Shown here: piece after piece, positions 47,558-60,715 of the stretch
How positions within the stretch are numbered: position 1 is the stretch's first letter
Layout: the number at the start of each line of letters is the position of its first letter
The notes under the pieces: model-generated
Told to the model about the DNA's origin: nothing
Seen by the model: the letters and a program-made list of their open reading frames with translations, nothing else
Database searches by the model: none
Assembly (NCBI GenBank): GCA_034620365.1
Contig: JAQGEQ010000291.1
Span: 1 to 64,000, forward strand
Origin: Pegea sp. RAD2-039
Taxonomy: Eukaryota > Chordata > Thaliacea > Salpida > Salpidae
Length of the DNA: 64,000 nt
Reading direction: 5' to 3'
Made by a program: the position numbers and the translations under genes

Positions 47558-49182
47558 TCATGTAAATTGCAAATTATTACATAATTCATTAAAACGTTCC
47601 ATTTTTTCCCTCGAATTTTCAAGAAAGTTAGAAACGTTAACCCGAATATTATAAAAACGTTTGAAGTTTAGAAATCTTTGATTATTTAAATTAAAGATTT
47701 TGTATTGTCGACCTTTGTGGAAACACAAATAACGTTGGAGACCAAGTAACACTTGTTTCAAAGCTTTAGTTGAATAATAAGTCGAGTTTCTTTGCTTAGC
47801 TTCCTGTAGAAATAAATAAATTTATCTAATGATGACGTCACTTAATAACTTAATCAAATTTTACCCAAACAAATTTACAGAGCCAAAAATCGAGCTGTGT
47901 TTCACTAGCAGCTTCTATATCTAATGGAACACTCAGTACACCGTGAAACTGTTGATACTGAAAGAAACATAATTTGAAATGAACTTTCTTGAGTTTTGCA
48001 TAAACGAGAAAGATTTATAGGAGAAGATACTAAAAGGAAAAAATATAATATGGCAACTTTTGGTTAAGTATGCATATATCAAACATGCCTATTAAACTTA
48101 GTTTAAATATTGAAAAAACTAGTTGGAAAAATAAAAAAATCAAATTTGCAAAATAAAAACATATGTTCTAAATATTTTAAGGTGCTTAAAAATAAATCTT
48201 GTAAAAAATAATTATTTTGTATAATTTTAAAATTAACAACATGTTTTGAATATGTAAGTTATATGAACAATGCTCATAAATAAACCGAATACAAATCTAG
48301 AAAAACAAAGCTGTTTTTAAATATGTAGACTATTATTAACTGTTTTTCTAAACAATTTTATTACAAAGATCAAATAAGTAAAACTAACCAACTTTGTGAT
48401 ACATTTTTAGGAATAAAATATATGAATATATAAAAACTTAAAGTGTGTGTTTGTTCAGATTAGTTTTGTTGTAATTAAAAAATGATAATAAAAACCAACA
48501 ATACTTACTTTAATATTTCGATTCCTCGCCCATCTTAACCAAGCATTAAACGCCCATTTGGTTTGAGTGTTTGTTTTCTTAGTAACTTCAGTTATATCTT
48601 TCGGTTTCACATCTTCACCATAACCAACTGGTGCATCATGGTTAGTTTCAACATTATTATTTAGATCCCATCTTCTCATAAAATATTCAAATCTATTGTT
48701 ATACTCAACTAATACCTCCTGGTAAGTTTAAATTTCAAGATTTAGAAAATTAATTTGTTATTTGAAAAGATATTTTTTACCTGGCTAAGTTCGGTATTTG
48801 GTATTAATCGTTCAACATCTCTTACAAAATGAGCAATTCTGTGATTATCAAAAAACTGGAAAAACGAATAATGTTGATTTTCTATTATGCTCGCATCTTC
48901 TTGGTTTTCATTTTCATGATTTTCATCTGTTTTATTTGTTTGCTTTTCTACTTCTTCTTCCTCATTCTTTTCTACGCTTACATTTTTACTTTCTTGATTT
49001 TCATTATCAGTTTCTGCTGTAAAATTTACAGAATTTCTTACAACAGAATCTAAATTTAAATTTGGTTCAATCTTTGATGAGCCTTGGATCTCTGAATTAT
49101 TCTGAAAAGTAATTTCTTCAGCAGCTTCATGTGATTGAAGAATAGTTTCTTTTTCAGAAAAACTTGTACTTGGTTTGTTCAT
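47558..49182 (-). CDS. Crypton-derived (ZMYM/QRICH1/KIAA1958-like) N-terminal domain protein, four exons
   Basis: Four phase-0 exons join cleanly on the minus strand: 49182-48781 (134 codons), 48718-48509 (70), 47957-47865 (31) and 47803-47558 (81 plus stop), giving 316 residues. Introns have GT-AG ends (61-62 nt for the first and third, 551 nt for the second). Exon 1 is acidic, low complexity and E/N-rich. Exons 2-4 read TKWAFNAWLRWARNRN, then ETQLDFWLCKFVWEAK and YYSTKALKQVLLGLQRYL. This follows the pattern of the region before the DUF3504/recombinase-like domain in host proteins derived from Crypton tyrosine recombinases. No catalytic R/Y recombinase part is seen, so integrase activity is not expected. 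The start at 49182 follows an acceptor by about 31 nt (TTTTTTTTCAG ending at 49214), as in GFER. Confidence 0.65.
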
Positions 49183-49224
49183 TTTAGATTTTTTGAATTA
49201 TTTCAAATAAGACCTGAAAAAAAA
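49183..49224 (-). other. 3' splice site upstream of the recombinase-like gene
   Basis: On the minus strand a run of T followed by CAG ends at 49214 and GTCTTATTTG begins the leader; the ATG comes 31 nt later. This is the third case in the window of an acceptor just before a start codon. Confidence 0.5.
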
Positions 49225-50132
49225 AACTTTTTTTGTTAAAAAAAGGTTAACAATTTTAAGCTCATTCTTTTTTAATAAAAAACTGATAATAATCTACAAT
49301 TAAATTATAAAAACAAAAAGCAAAATGCAAAATTATCAAACTGCTTTCAGTTTTTAAATCATTCTTCCAATTAAATGAAGTCATAAGTCTAATGATTAAA
49401 TAAACCTTTAAAACTAGTCATAGTCCTTAAACATTCGTACGACATCAGATAAACTTTTTTAAATTAATAGAATTACCTAAACTAATAAATAGTAGAAATA
49501 AGTATACTTTGACTTCAAAAAGACTGAAAACTGTACTTTGCTGAAAGTAAAAAAATTTCAATAGTGAAGGGATAAAAAAAATTTACTTAATATAACAATT
49601 TGTAAAGTTAATCTTTAGACTTATTTGTATTTTTGTTAACAAAATTTTGTTTAGATAAGATGTTAAACAAAAACAACAATTATTTAAGAAACTGACGAAA
49701 ACATACATTTTTTTCAATTTTTGTAAATCTGAATATTTTTTATCAACTAAATAACACTATATAACACTTATTTTAAACAAAAACAAGCTTCTCGCGGGCT
49801 TATTATAGAATTAACAAAATAGTTTTGAACTGGAGAAATTATCTTTAATCTATAAAGTGGACTTAGAAAATTGTCAAAGCAAAGTCTGTTAAATAAAAGT
49901 AAACAATTTTCAAGTGAAGATAGTCTTCAAACGTTTACTAAATTTTTTATTACACATAAGAAATAAGATAACAGAGTTGATCTTTGAATCTTTTAATGAA
50001 GCTTAAAGAAATATTTTCTACAGAAAAAGCTTGTTTTGAAAAGATATTCTACAAAAGAAAAAAGTTATCAAAAAACTCTGTTTAATTAAGTTTCTATATA
50101 AGTATTTAAGACAATCTGTTTTAACCGTCCTT
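49225..50132. other. AT-rich spacer
   Basis: I see no gene, repeat module or RNA here. It probably holds the 5' flank of the minus-strand gene. Confidence 0.4.
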
Positions 50133-50241
50133 AAGACTAGAAGAATAGAATGCTAATTAGAAAGATGAGTAAAAAACAACCTAAGGATCACCAAAAACAG
50201 GTCCGCACTATCTTCAAAAGCTCACATGCATAACTTGTGAT
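50133..50241 (+). pseudogene. Fragment of the ZNF830-like coding sequence
   Basis: About 109 bp match 14316-14424 of the ZNF830-like gene in the same orientation, including CACCAAAAACAGGTCCG and TTCAAAAGCTCACATGCAT-like sequence. Several substitutions, a TAG within the first codons and the lack of flanking homology show a small, dead copy. As the parent is a single exon, a retrocopy and a DNA-level transposition cannot be told apart. Confidence 0.8.
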
Positions 50242-52729
50242 TTAGCAAGCGTTTTAAAACATTAATAATTTGCCTAATATCTAGAAATTCATAAACGTGA
50301 ATATATCTATTTTTAAACCAAAACTACTTTTAACTAAATATTTTCATTACTTAATATATAATAAAGATAAGCTTACAAGGTGTCATAAAAAGGTGATCAA
50401 CTGAAGATTTTAATTTTATCTTTCATATTCATTCTGCCCTAATTAGGTAAAAACAATCATTTAAGACTTTTGCATTGGGTAACATTTTAAAACATTTACT
50501 ACCAGATGATTTGTGGTATTTCAAAATGTTTGAAAGTTACATCTTACAAATAATTTTTAAGTATTTTATTACATTTATAAAAACTTTTGTATTAAAAGTA
50601 TTTTTTGATGACTCTTATAAATTGAAACTTCATTCAAATGTTGCTCAAAAGTTAAATAAAAAATTTTCCTAATCGAAACAAACCATTTAACGATACAACC
50701 AAAACCAAAAAAAGAAAATAAATATGCCACAATTTAATTATGAGAAAAAATACACATGCAAATATTTATAACAAATGTTGTATATCAAATTACAATCATA
50801 AATACAAATATCGGAATAAAAAGTAATGTGTAAGAATTTCGTTAATTCGTGTTATTTTGTAATTCTCTGTATGAAGTAATAAATAGATCCGACAGCGACG
50901 ATGACGTCACTGTGGCAATGTAGTCACAAACATTTTATGATAATCTAAAGTACTATAGTGTAAGTTGTACGATGTTAACATCGATGATGACGTCAGTAAA
51001 ATCACAAGAGCAATCATATCAATACAAAATCAATATTTTTACTGTTTATTTAATGTTTACTAAGTTAAAAAAGTGCAACAAATATAACCAAAGCTAAAAA
51101 AATGATAAGGTTGTTTATTATTAAAGTTGTACTTTGTACATAAAAAGTTATTACTTTAATGAAAAATTTATTTTTAATATTTTCTCAATTGGTCATATTC
51201 TGAATTGGTTTGTTTCCTTCTCTTAATGCATCTAACGAGTAATTTACTATTTATTTATAGTTTTATCATAATTTTTGCACCTGTTAGTACATTACGTAAT
51301 CATGCGCGACATTTCACACCAATGACCAAACATTTGATTTCAAACCTTTATATATAGAACTTACAGCAAAAATATTATGTGTTGTTTTCACATTAATCTT
51401 TAAAATTTAAATATTGGTTAACCAAATGTACTTTTTTGGGATGTGTTTTTTTAGTAATAAGATCGAAAGTAGAGTTGGTAATTGTCATCAAATTTAAACT
51501 AATACCTTCTATCTAACTTAAATTAGTAATTGCATAAAAGTAAATCCGATTTAATTTATAGGACTAAAATCCTAAAGCACATGAGTTCTTACTTGTAAAT
51601 TATTATTACAGCAATCTTTCCTTTCATCTTGTTTGGGATTAAAGCTTAAGATTAAAGATATTTTGAAAATGCACGTTATATGTTAAAATAAGATTTGTGA
51701 ATACATTTATATAATTAAATTTATAAATAATAGTGGAAAGTTCAAATCTAAATGAATCAACAAAACAAACCGTTTTATAAACCTTTTGAAGTATCAAGAT
51801 AAAAAGGTATTTTTAAGTAAAATTTGAGTGTAATTTGATGGCAACCTATAAACATACAAGGTGTCACAATAAGGAGACCAACTGAAGATTTTGATTTTGC
51901 TCTGTATAATTTTTGCTCTTAGAAATACTTTTTAAGTGTTTTATTACATTTAACAAAACTTTTTGTTAACATTTATTTTTGATGACTTTTATAAATTGAA
52001 ACTTTTCCAAATGTTACTCTATTGGTAAATAAATTTTTCCCCAATCAAAACAAACCATAAAAAGATACGATTAAAAACACATTTTAATGGTAACAAGTGT
52101 CACGTGATTGTTTGCTGCTTCAGCTTTCATCAAAACAGACCTCTTACAAGAAGCAGAATCATCACAAATATCATCAAATCTATCTAATCAACAAACTGAC
52201 TAATCTGTAAATCTGATCTACTGCATGTCAATAAACTTAGCGCTATTGTTTCATCTTTCTATATATGATTATTTATACCATTCCTTATACTGATTGGTAT
52301 CATTTAATAAATACACATTTTCTTTCTTTGTTGGCTATAATAAGCATAAGAAAGTGATCATAATTATACCAAAATAAGGTTTTAACAGCACTACATGTCA
52401 CATGATCATATGACGTCATCTACATGCAAGTAGAACAAGAACTTGTTATCGAAAGCCACCATTAGAATTGTTGTGACTAGTATTGGGAAACAGAATCTCA
52501 TTAATAGAGTCCTTACCACATAAAGGTATATTGTCAGAGATATGAAATTTATCAGCATCACGGCAACCACTAACACAGCCAACCACATCAGTTCTAAACT
52601 AGCTGTTGGTTCATCATGATTTCATTCTGAAGTCGATCATTACTGATTGTAATACGAGGTGAATGCAACTTACATTGGCATCATTACAAATATTAAGTAA
52701 CACTTCTCTTATCATAAGAATTTAATCTG

Positions 52730-52813
52730 ATGAACATAGATCAGTGTCTATTTAATCCTTTTAGCATTGCAAGTGATAGTGACATCAAGCAAATAAATAA
52801 GATTCAATTTTAA
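52730..52813 (+). pseudogene. MKIDQ-type frame, copy beyond the recombinase-like gene
   Basis: Of 27 codons, the first part reads MNIDQCLFNPFSIASDSD and it ends INKIQF with TAA. No indel occurs relative to the other copies. A GGTAGGTAA donor-like site follows. Confidence 0.3.
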
Positions 52814-53636
52814 AAAAGAAGGTAGGTAATATTATTGTTTTAGTATTTGATTAGACATCTATTGATGACATTTTCAAATCAATGAAACAAATAGTTAGTT
52901 TAAATTAAAAATAAATATGTCAAAATTTACTTATAAGAAAATATTCGTGTAAAACAAAACAAATTAACCAATATAATCTGGCTTATTCCAGTAATAATGA
53001 TGTCATCGCGAGTTATGTAAACATATTACGCCATCATTAGTTTAAGGAAAGTCAAGTTTTACTGATTAGAATACAAAACGTTTTTTCAACTAAATAAAAG
53101 TTGCTCCGTAAGTCAATTTTAATTTCAAATAAACAATTAACTTAACTTTTTTTATCATTTCAAAACGTAATTACAACTTGTATCAAAGAAATATTGGGTA
53201 AAAAAGATTGCACAACAAATTCGTTATCTCGAGCACATATGCAATTCTCTGCACGAAATTACAAATAGCCCCGACAGCGATGATGCCGTCACTGTGGCAA
53301 TGTATTCAAAAATATATAATGGTAATTTAGATTACTGTAGTGTAGACTCTACCCTGTAATCATAAAACATTCAAATTTATTTTCCATGATGCATCTTCAA
53401 AATTCAAATCTGATAAATTACAAAAATATTTTTAAAATAGGGAAGAAAACATTAATAGACAAAGTTTTTAATACAAAGTCTATATCATAAACAAATATTT
53501 CTCTGATAAAGAAGTGGATTTTAAACAAAAAGTTTAATTTGTTCTGCGTAGTTATGAAATATCCACCACTAAATAAATGATAAGTTTTTAGTTAAGAATT
53601 ATCATTTGATGGAAATATTGATAGAAGCAGAAAACA

Positions 53637-54400
53637 GAGTAATAGCAAACTAGTAAACTAGATAAACGACTTTATATTTTAATGTTGATTCTTTTATGGA
53701 AAACATTCATTTATAATGAGATAGTATAAAACTCTTTCTTATGTCTTTAACTTGTGATAGATTCAATGTATTTTCTAACCAAACATTAAGCATAAGTAGG
53801 ATTGAGATAAATTGTCAAATTATTAGCGCCATCTCGCGAAAGTTTATTAAAAGTTATCAAACTGTTGATAATTATGTAATTTTTTCGTTTTTCTAACTAT
53901 AATTAAAGATTTTTATTTCTTATAAATGATAAATAGTATCTTGCACAATTGTTTTACTTTCAACCAAACAACTTTTGGAATGACACCAAACCTTTTTTTA
54001 ATTTTGCAAATGGTAAATATTAAAAAAGGTTTTAAAAATTAATTGAAAGCAATAATAAATAATTTATTCAAAATTTAGAAAGTGAAGAAATAATAATATA
54101 TAATAAATATAATCAAAACCTTAAAAGATGATAGAGCTCATTATCAATGTTGTACACAATTTTGTACGATAAAAATTAGTACTTTTTTGAATATTTTATT
54201 CAAAATGATTATAATTACTTTAACATCGGTTGAATTCACTTTTACTTAAATTGAGTTTCTTTAAAATTTGTAAAAACTTCACAAGTATAATTATTTTGTG
54301 CAATTTTTGAAGTACAAAGCTTATTTGAAAAATCAAGTTTCCGTCAAACAGTAAAATAAAGAGTATAAATTAATTTTCTTTAAAATTTTAATTCATTTGC
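53637..54400 (+). repeat. Left arm of a long inverted pair
   Basis: The reverse complement of 63240-64000 matches this segment closely. Shared landmarks include AGCAAACTAGTAAACTAGATAA, the GCGCCATCTCGCG box, ACAACTTTTGGAATGA and GGTTGAATTCACTTTTACTT. The other arm runs off the end of the window, so its full length is unknown. Confidence 0.75.
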
Positions 54401-57400
54401 AAAGACAAAACTTTTTGAAATAAAAATGTTTATCTGAAAGAATTAATGAACTTGTAATCAATTTATAGCAGATAAACTTATTGAATATTTTTAAAAATTA
54501 TAATTAGAAAATGCTTTTAATAGTATACATAGCTTGTTTGCATGTTTCTTTTTAATAATAGAAAAAAATCTAATGAGATGATATGATAATATTTTGTAGC
54601 TTTTAAGCATGTAAGCTTTATTACCCTAAAAAATCGATTATGGTAATTATGTCAATTAGATTAATTATTATAACTACATTGATTATCTATATTATTGATA
54701 TATTTTAATACACTATCTCATTTAAACGTCTCCTAAAATAAGTAACACTTCAGAGATGATTTAAAAGTTTATTTTATTTTAATGAATAAATCTTCAAATA
54801 TCTGCTGTCAAGTAAAAAAACCATATTGTCCGACTGTGGTAAATTTTACTTTTAATTTGTTTAACAATTTCTTAAAAACTTTTCAGAATAATTGCAACAA
54901 TCTTAACATTTTAACATCAAATAGCATGTAATTACGTTTATTTCAAAATCAAAGCAACAAATTTGCAAGTTCAACCACATAAAAGCAGTTCCATCAACCT
55001 TGTTTTATTCTTAAGTTACCTTATTTTTCTTTGAAACTTTTAGTTTTGAGCCTTTTCACTTTTAGGAAGAACAAAATTTGATAATCAGTTATAGGTGTTT
55101 TCTTTTTTTAGAAAAACAGACATATTGTTTTTTATCATGGTAATTTAAATAGTGTATACCTCTGCAGTAACAAATTTATGTATTGATAAACTTTTGCTGC
55201 TGCAATACGACGTATACAACATAAAACAATTCTCTTTAAGTAAAGAACATATAATAAAATATCATAAGAAATATTAACCTTATCCTAATGATCTATCAGC
55301 ATCTTAGACCGCTTATCGCTTCAGTAATATAAAAATATTTTTTAGATAAAGATTTCTTATTTAAGATTAAAAAAAGATTTGAAACTTTGGTAAAGTTAGA
55401 GTAGTGAAAATAAGCTATCTATCAAAAATCTTGCTTGTCTTTGTGGGGCCCGTAAGATCTAGAGATAGATAACTTACTTTTGATATGTTTAACTTTCATT
55501 TCCTTTATTTTTGATTTATGTTATGAGCATTGAATGTCAAACTATCATTTTAAAAAACAAATAAAAGTTTTTGGTTAAAAGTATAAAATTTTTGAATAAT
55601 TTCTTATTAGCTTTAACATGTGACCTTGTAAAACAATAACTTAAGAAACCAAGTCAAAATTTGTCAAAATCTTAGTTTACTTTATTATAGGTTCACAAAA
55701 TTTAACAAAAATGTACAACCAAACAATATTTATTCTAAATTGAAAGTTCATTTTGTCTTAAATTCAATAAATTTTATGATAACAATAGAATAATTTTTAT
55801 TAGAAAATACTTCATGTACTAGAAATCTGTTTTTACTTAGAATATTAAATTAATAATCCCTTTAATAAAAGTTTTGAAAGTAACAAAATTACTTTCTCCT
55901 AACAGTAAAGATTTTTTCAAATAATATAAATTGTTTATAATAAACGAGGATGTTGTAACAGTCAGGACTCTTTAATTTGACGTTTTGATAAAATCTTGAT
56001 CCATATCTATGTTTTAGATTTCTTAAGTCATTCAAAAACTTAGAAGATTCGTGACTAAGATTATTTTCACTATTTGACTTTTATAAGATTTAACAATTTT
56101 ATAGAATTGTGACTTAACTAAATTTGTATGACAGTAATGTTAAAAACAATTTCGTAGATATAATGAATGTTGTAATTTGTTGTTGTTTTTTAAAATCGAA
56201 ATTAAAATTTAAAGAATTTTTTTACCTCTGATCACAGTTAATTTTTTAAAAATATTTTTGAATAATTTTTAATACAAAATAGTAAAATTTCAAAGTTGAA
56301 TATTACACAATTGATAATATGTCAGTTTATTACTTTTAACTGACTACCGTTAAATATTACAAAATTAAATATTTATTATTTTTTGATATAAATAATTTTT
56401 ACAAAAAAAAAATGTTTTAAACATGAAACTAATTATTTAACAGCTGATATATTTTTACATCTATTTACAAAAGTTAATTTAAATTAACAAATTTTATTAT
56501 CGAAACTTGATGAAAATATTCTGAATGTTTTTAGTTTTTAATTTAAAACCCTTTTTGGTAAGTTTAATTAGTTAAGATATTTATCAGTATTTTTATCGAT
56601 AAGTCATAAAGTTGTGATTACGAGTTATAAATAATAATATCTAAAGTTAATAGCACAGAACGATGATTTGTCAAAATCCATCAAATTAAGCTTTATTTTT
56701 TATGACAACTTTATTCATATTTATTAGATTTATTAGATTATTTATTGATAGATTTATGAATTGACAACACTAATAGTCCCTAAATTAAAATACTGGTTTT
56801 TTATTCTTTTTGTATAAGTTTTTGTAAACAAAGAAAAATGTTTAAAAATTTAATGTAACGGAAGTACGTTAGGAAACATAAATCAGTTAAGATAAGATTA
56901 AAAACTGTTTAAAAGTTAGTCAGTAATGTATATTAAATAATTTTCGATATAAAGATAATAACCAGTAAGAGAAGAGATTTGTTAAATAAATCTTTAACAT
57001 CTTTTTTTCTTTTCTTACTGTTTAAGGAAATGTTTCTTTTTTTTATTATTCTGTACATACATATCTCTGTAAGTGAGTAAGCAGCTATTTATTTTTGCTT
57101 GTGTAGAAAGAAAATGTAAATTAAGAAGATTAAGAAGATGTAAATTTATGTAACCTCATGTTGTTTTTAAATGTATTCATTATTCTTATGGAAGTTTATT
57201 TAAAAAAACTGACAAAAATAGAAAAGCAGAGTTAATTTGATATTTTTTCAAGTTTTAAAATAATTTAATATAACACTAATATGATTATTCTTTTCACTAA
57301 TTAACTTTAAAAATAAAAATTGTTTGTACCGGAAGTAGTTTCTACCATTTTACTAAAAATTGATATCCTTTTAAGCTGATTTACATTTTTGGTAGCTGCA

Positions 57401-58200
57401 GCGATAAAAAAGATAGCATCTAACAAAAGCAAGTTTATCAATGAAAGAAAAAGAAGAAGATAGTTTTATATTTTCATTTTTAAGTTTTATTCAAGTGTCA
57501 GAACATTTTTGCTTGTAGTATAAACTCACTAGACAGTAGATAGTTCAAATAATTTTTAATGAGAAGTTTTTTTTTAGAATATAAGTCATCTTGAATTATA
57601 AGAATGCATTCTACAAATTTCTAATTAATCATTTTGATTTATAATCGACACAAATAGCATCAAAAAGGTTTAGAAAGGGATTTTTACGAAAAGTTTATGA
57701 ATGCTTTTTTTATAAATATTTATTAAACAAAAGTTTTTTTTTCATAAATTACAATAGTAATGATGAGTGTTTAATCATTTTGTGGATAAGCTTCAAAAAA
57801 ATTGTGGCAAAGTTTTTTAATGATGATTCAGTTTGCATATTGAGATTTTTGAAAATACAGATAAAAATCAGTTTTCTGAAAAACAAAAAAAAAATAATAA
57901 TCTGTATTCTTTATTCACAGATAAATAGTATAATGTTCTATAAATTCTAAATCAGTGGACTGAGTTATTGATTTGTGATAGATAACTTAATAGAAACAAA
58001 TTGTTTAATAACAGTACTAATTAGTTCACTCTTCAATTGTAAATAAACAATTATTTTTTTGCAGAATAGTTTGTGATATTTGGTTTAGAAAAACTTTTTA
58101 CTCTAAATTAGAAACTACTATTTGGATCAAAGGTATTATTTCTATCTAATAATATTAAATTTAATATTTTTGTTAATCTAACTAAGGAAAAAGTTTAATA
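54400..58200. other. AT-rich spacer, no feature recognised
   Basis: I see no conserved reading frame, array module or RNA gene. A short GC-rich patch (GTGGGGCCCGTAAGATCTAGAG near 55443) stands out but has no evident meaning. Confidence 0.4.
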
Positions 58201-58209
58201 ATATTTTCA

Positions 58210-58223
58210 CTTATGCTCTACAG
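58210..58223 (+). other. Possible 3' splice site before the 58-kb gene
   Basis: CTTATGCTCTACAG ends at 58223, 32 nt before the ATG at 58256. It is weaker than the other acceptors in this window but lies at the same distance from the start. Confidence 0.35.
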
Positions 58224-58255
58224 CTCTTCTTGGAGAAAAAAAAAAGAATAGAGTT

Positions 58256-58976
58256 ATGAATCAACCACGCAACACTTCACATCCTTATTTTAGACAATTT
58301 AAACCCAGCCCTTATCTAAACAGTCTCTATCTAAGATGCAAACAATCTTTATGTCTTGGTTTAAGCCCAACTTATAATCCTCTAACTAGCAAACCTACTT
58401 GTTCTCATCCGTGTTATCAGAAAAATATCTCATCAACACCTTTTAAAACATTTAATTCAAACATGCAAGCTTATGAAAATAGATTTCCAAGTTTCAAGTT
58501 AAATAGCCCACCTGAAAGTCTAAGTGATGATACCATAGATAATTGTGATAAGAATAGAAATGATGACGAAAATGAGCTTGACTTTGAGCATAAGCTGAAA
58601 TTATCTTTTACCGATTATCAAACTGCAAAAGAACCCGACATAAAGTTTGTAGAATCTGAAAAGATGTTTGTATGCTATAACTCATTCAAAGAAGTTATAG
58701 CTAATCAATATAACAGAAACTTTTTGATTGCTCGGAATTTTCAAGGTAAGTTTGCTTCACAAGTATAAACGTTTGTTTTAATATTGATTTTATTTTTTAG
58801 TTTGGGTCATGTTCAATTACATGAAGATTGAAGAAAAAGATTTATCATTTAAAGAGTTTCTTTATCAATTAAGCATACTGTACATTGAAGAGATGAAACA
58901 TCATTTATCAGAAAGTTTTGCTACTTGGTCTGTTGTGTACAAGACTACAATCGAAAAATTCCTTGAAAGCCTTTAA
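58256..58976 (+). CDS. Protein of unknown function, two exons (221 aa)
   Basis: Exon 1 (58256-58745) ends at CAAG|GTAAGT and exon 2 (58801-58976) starts after TTTTATTTTTTAG. The 55-nt intron falls after the first base of a valine codon, and the joined frame is 666 nt including the stop. The N-terminal half is P/S/N-rich with several cysteines (RCKQSLCLG, TCSHPCYQ) and looks disordered. An acidic stretch (~98-110) precedes a more ordered C-terminal region with FVESEKMFVCYNSFKEV, VWVMFNYMKIEEKD and LYQLSILYIEEMKHHL, which should be helical. I do not recognise a family. An AATAAA follows at 59036-59041. It lies between inverted repeat arms but has ordinary codon use with no internal stops, so it is probably a real gene. 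Confidence 0.7.
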
Positions 58977-59035
58977 CTAAGTGTACTTTAATTTTTTACT
59001 TGTGTACAAAACTCGAAAGAAAGCAATTTTATATT

Positions 59036-59041
59036 AATAAA
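59036..59041 (+). terminator. Poly(A) signal of the 58-kb gene
   Basis: AATAAA lies 60 nt after the stop codon. Confidence 0.65.
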
Positions 59042-60715
59042 ACAATAATAATCGATATACGCCTTTCTCTTCTTCAAACGTTTACGAAAAACTGCTTTGA
59101 TGTTAATGACTTCAATAAACGTCAAAGAATTTAATTATTTTTTATTTTTTTAAATAAATAATTTTTGTTAAATATTAGTAGGTTGTATTGGTGTATTTAA
59201 ATTATTTAATAGATGATTATCAGTAAGTTAAGATAAACTAAACTTATTTCTAAATCATGGTTTACTCATGTGTAAATGTAGTCACATCATAACTACTTTG
59301 ATGCAAGCAGTTACTTATTTACCGAATACTTTCAAATTCTGAGATTTTGTTGATCAAGGTTTTCCTGGCATATATTAACTGAATTTTTGTAGTTTAAGAT
59401 GATAAGCTTGAATGATTAAATCTCTTTATATTCTTCAAAAAATTGCTATCAGAGCAGCTTATATTCCATGTGCTTAAACATTTATTGTACGTCTAACAAT
59501 TGTTATTACTTTAATAAATAGTAATATCTGTCCTTTATCATATAGTGAGCCATTAAATTAATAGTTTATAAAATTTAATTTTAATTGTTTTCCACTAGTG
59601 CACATGACTAGTTCTTTCAAATAAATATTAAAGATAATTTATATTTGAAACACAAATAAATAATGTGAAATTGATTCTAATTTATGTACTAAAAACTGCT
59701 ATGTCTAAAACTGTACTAATTACAAGATGGATTAACTTCAATAATTAGCTAAGTTAGTAAACGATAAATAGTTAAAGTAGATTAAAGGATTAATATAACT
59801 TATTTGATGTATTTCGATTAATGCACTCTTCATGTTATATTGTGTTTGCTGACTTTCTAATAATTCTGCGAATAAGAGACTCCTGAAAGCTCAATAACCA
59901 GGTTAAACTTAGCTTATTTTTGTAAAAGAAGCTTTTTTTAAAGTCAAGTGTTAATTTCATTTAACAAATATAAAACTTGTTTTTGATTTTCTAATCAATT
60001 AAGTTTAAATCTTATTAAAAGTAAGTTCAACACTAAAGCGTTTGTATCAATCAAAGCAATTACAATGTAATGGCACTAATTGGCAACAATTAGAAAATAG
60101 ACGAACTATAACCCCTGCAGTATTTTTGAATAAAGCATGATTACTCTAAACGTAATTCTAGATGTATTTCAGCAAAGATAAATAAAATAATTTCCTTTTC
60201 TTTCCAAAAGATACTTTTGGAAAATATAATTTTTTAATATAAACGATAAAAGTAACAATTTAAGCTAGGGACATTTAATCGATAATTAACAAATTTTCAC
60301 GTGAAGATAGTCCACCTTTTATTTTATAAAACTTTGAGAATATAATTAATATTATTTTACTTTCTTTCAATAGAAATGTATTCATTTTATATAAGTTACT
60401 TTTTCTTTTAATGTTAGAAATATAAATTTAAGTCTTTTTCCTTAATAATAATGTGCTTCAGGTCTATGGTTCTATGAGCTGAATCAGGCTTAATTTTATG
60501 TAATTACTATTTTAAATTATAAAAAATTAAAAAAATTAAAATTTCATAAAAATTAGAAAGTAGATAATACTCAGAAAGTAGAAACAAACTCTAATTTCAA
60601 TCTGATTATTCTAAGACTCATTAGTAAAAACCAAATTAGGTAAAATAATATTTAAAGTATATTTCATGGACAAACGATTATTGTGAAAACAAACCATAAT
60701 ACTGTATATTTCAAT
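59042..60715. other. AT-rich spacer, no feature recognised
   Basis: I see no gene or array module here. The GGACAAACGATTATTGTG stretch at about 60668 is the reverse of the ACAATAATCNTTTGTCTA segment of the array and marks the start of the inverted block. Confidence 0.4.

Larger units (their letters stand above)
50340..54400 (+). repeat. Array units downstream of the recombinase-like gene
   Basis: The array resumes with the GATAAGCTTACAAGGTGTCA module (50368), jumps to the CRE module (50890-50910), and then gives exon-like (51215-51365), micropeptide (51590, broken), tail (52050-52200) and minus-strand Cys-rich modules. MKIDQ (52730) and a promoter box (53824-53838, TATAATTA at 53898, spacing 74) follow. 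From about 53637 to 54400 it matches the inverse of 63240-64000. Confidence 0.7.

Noticed and set aside
48798-49053. Plus-strand frames over the minus-strand gene
   Set aside because: Antisense shadows of the E/N-rich exon 1.
52406-52588. Minus-strand 60-codon frame
   Set aside because: It overlaps the Cys-rich module but in a different frame from the conserved one.
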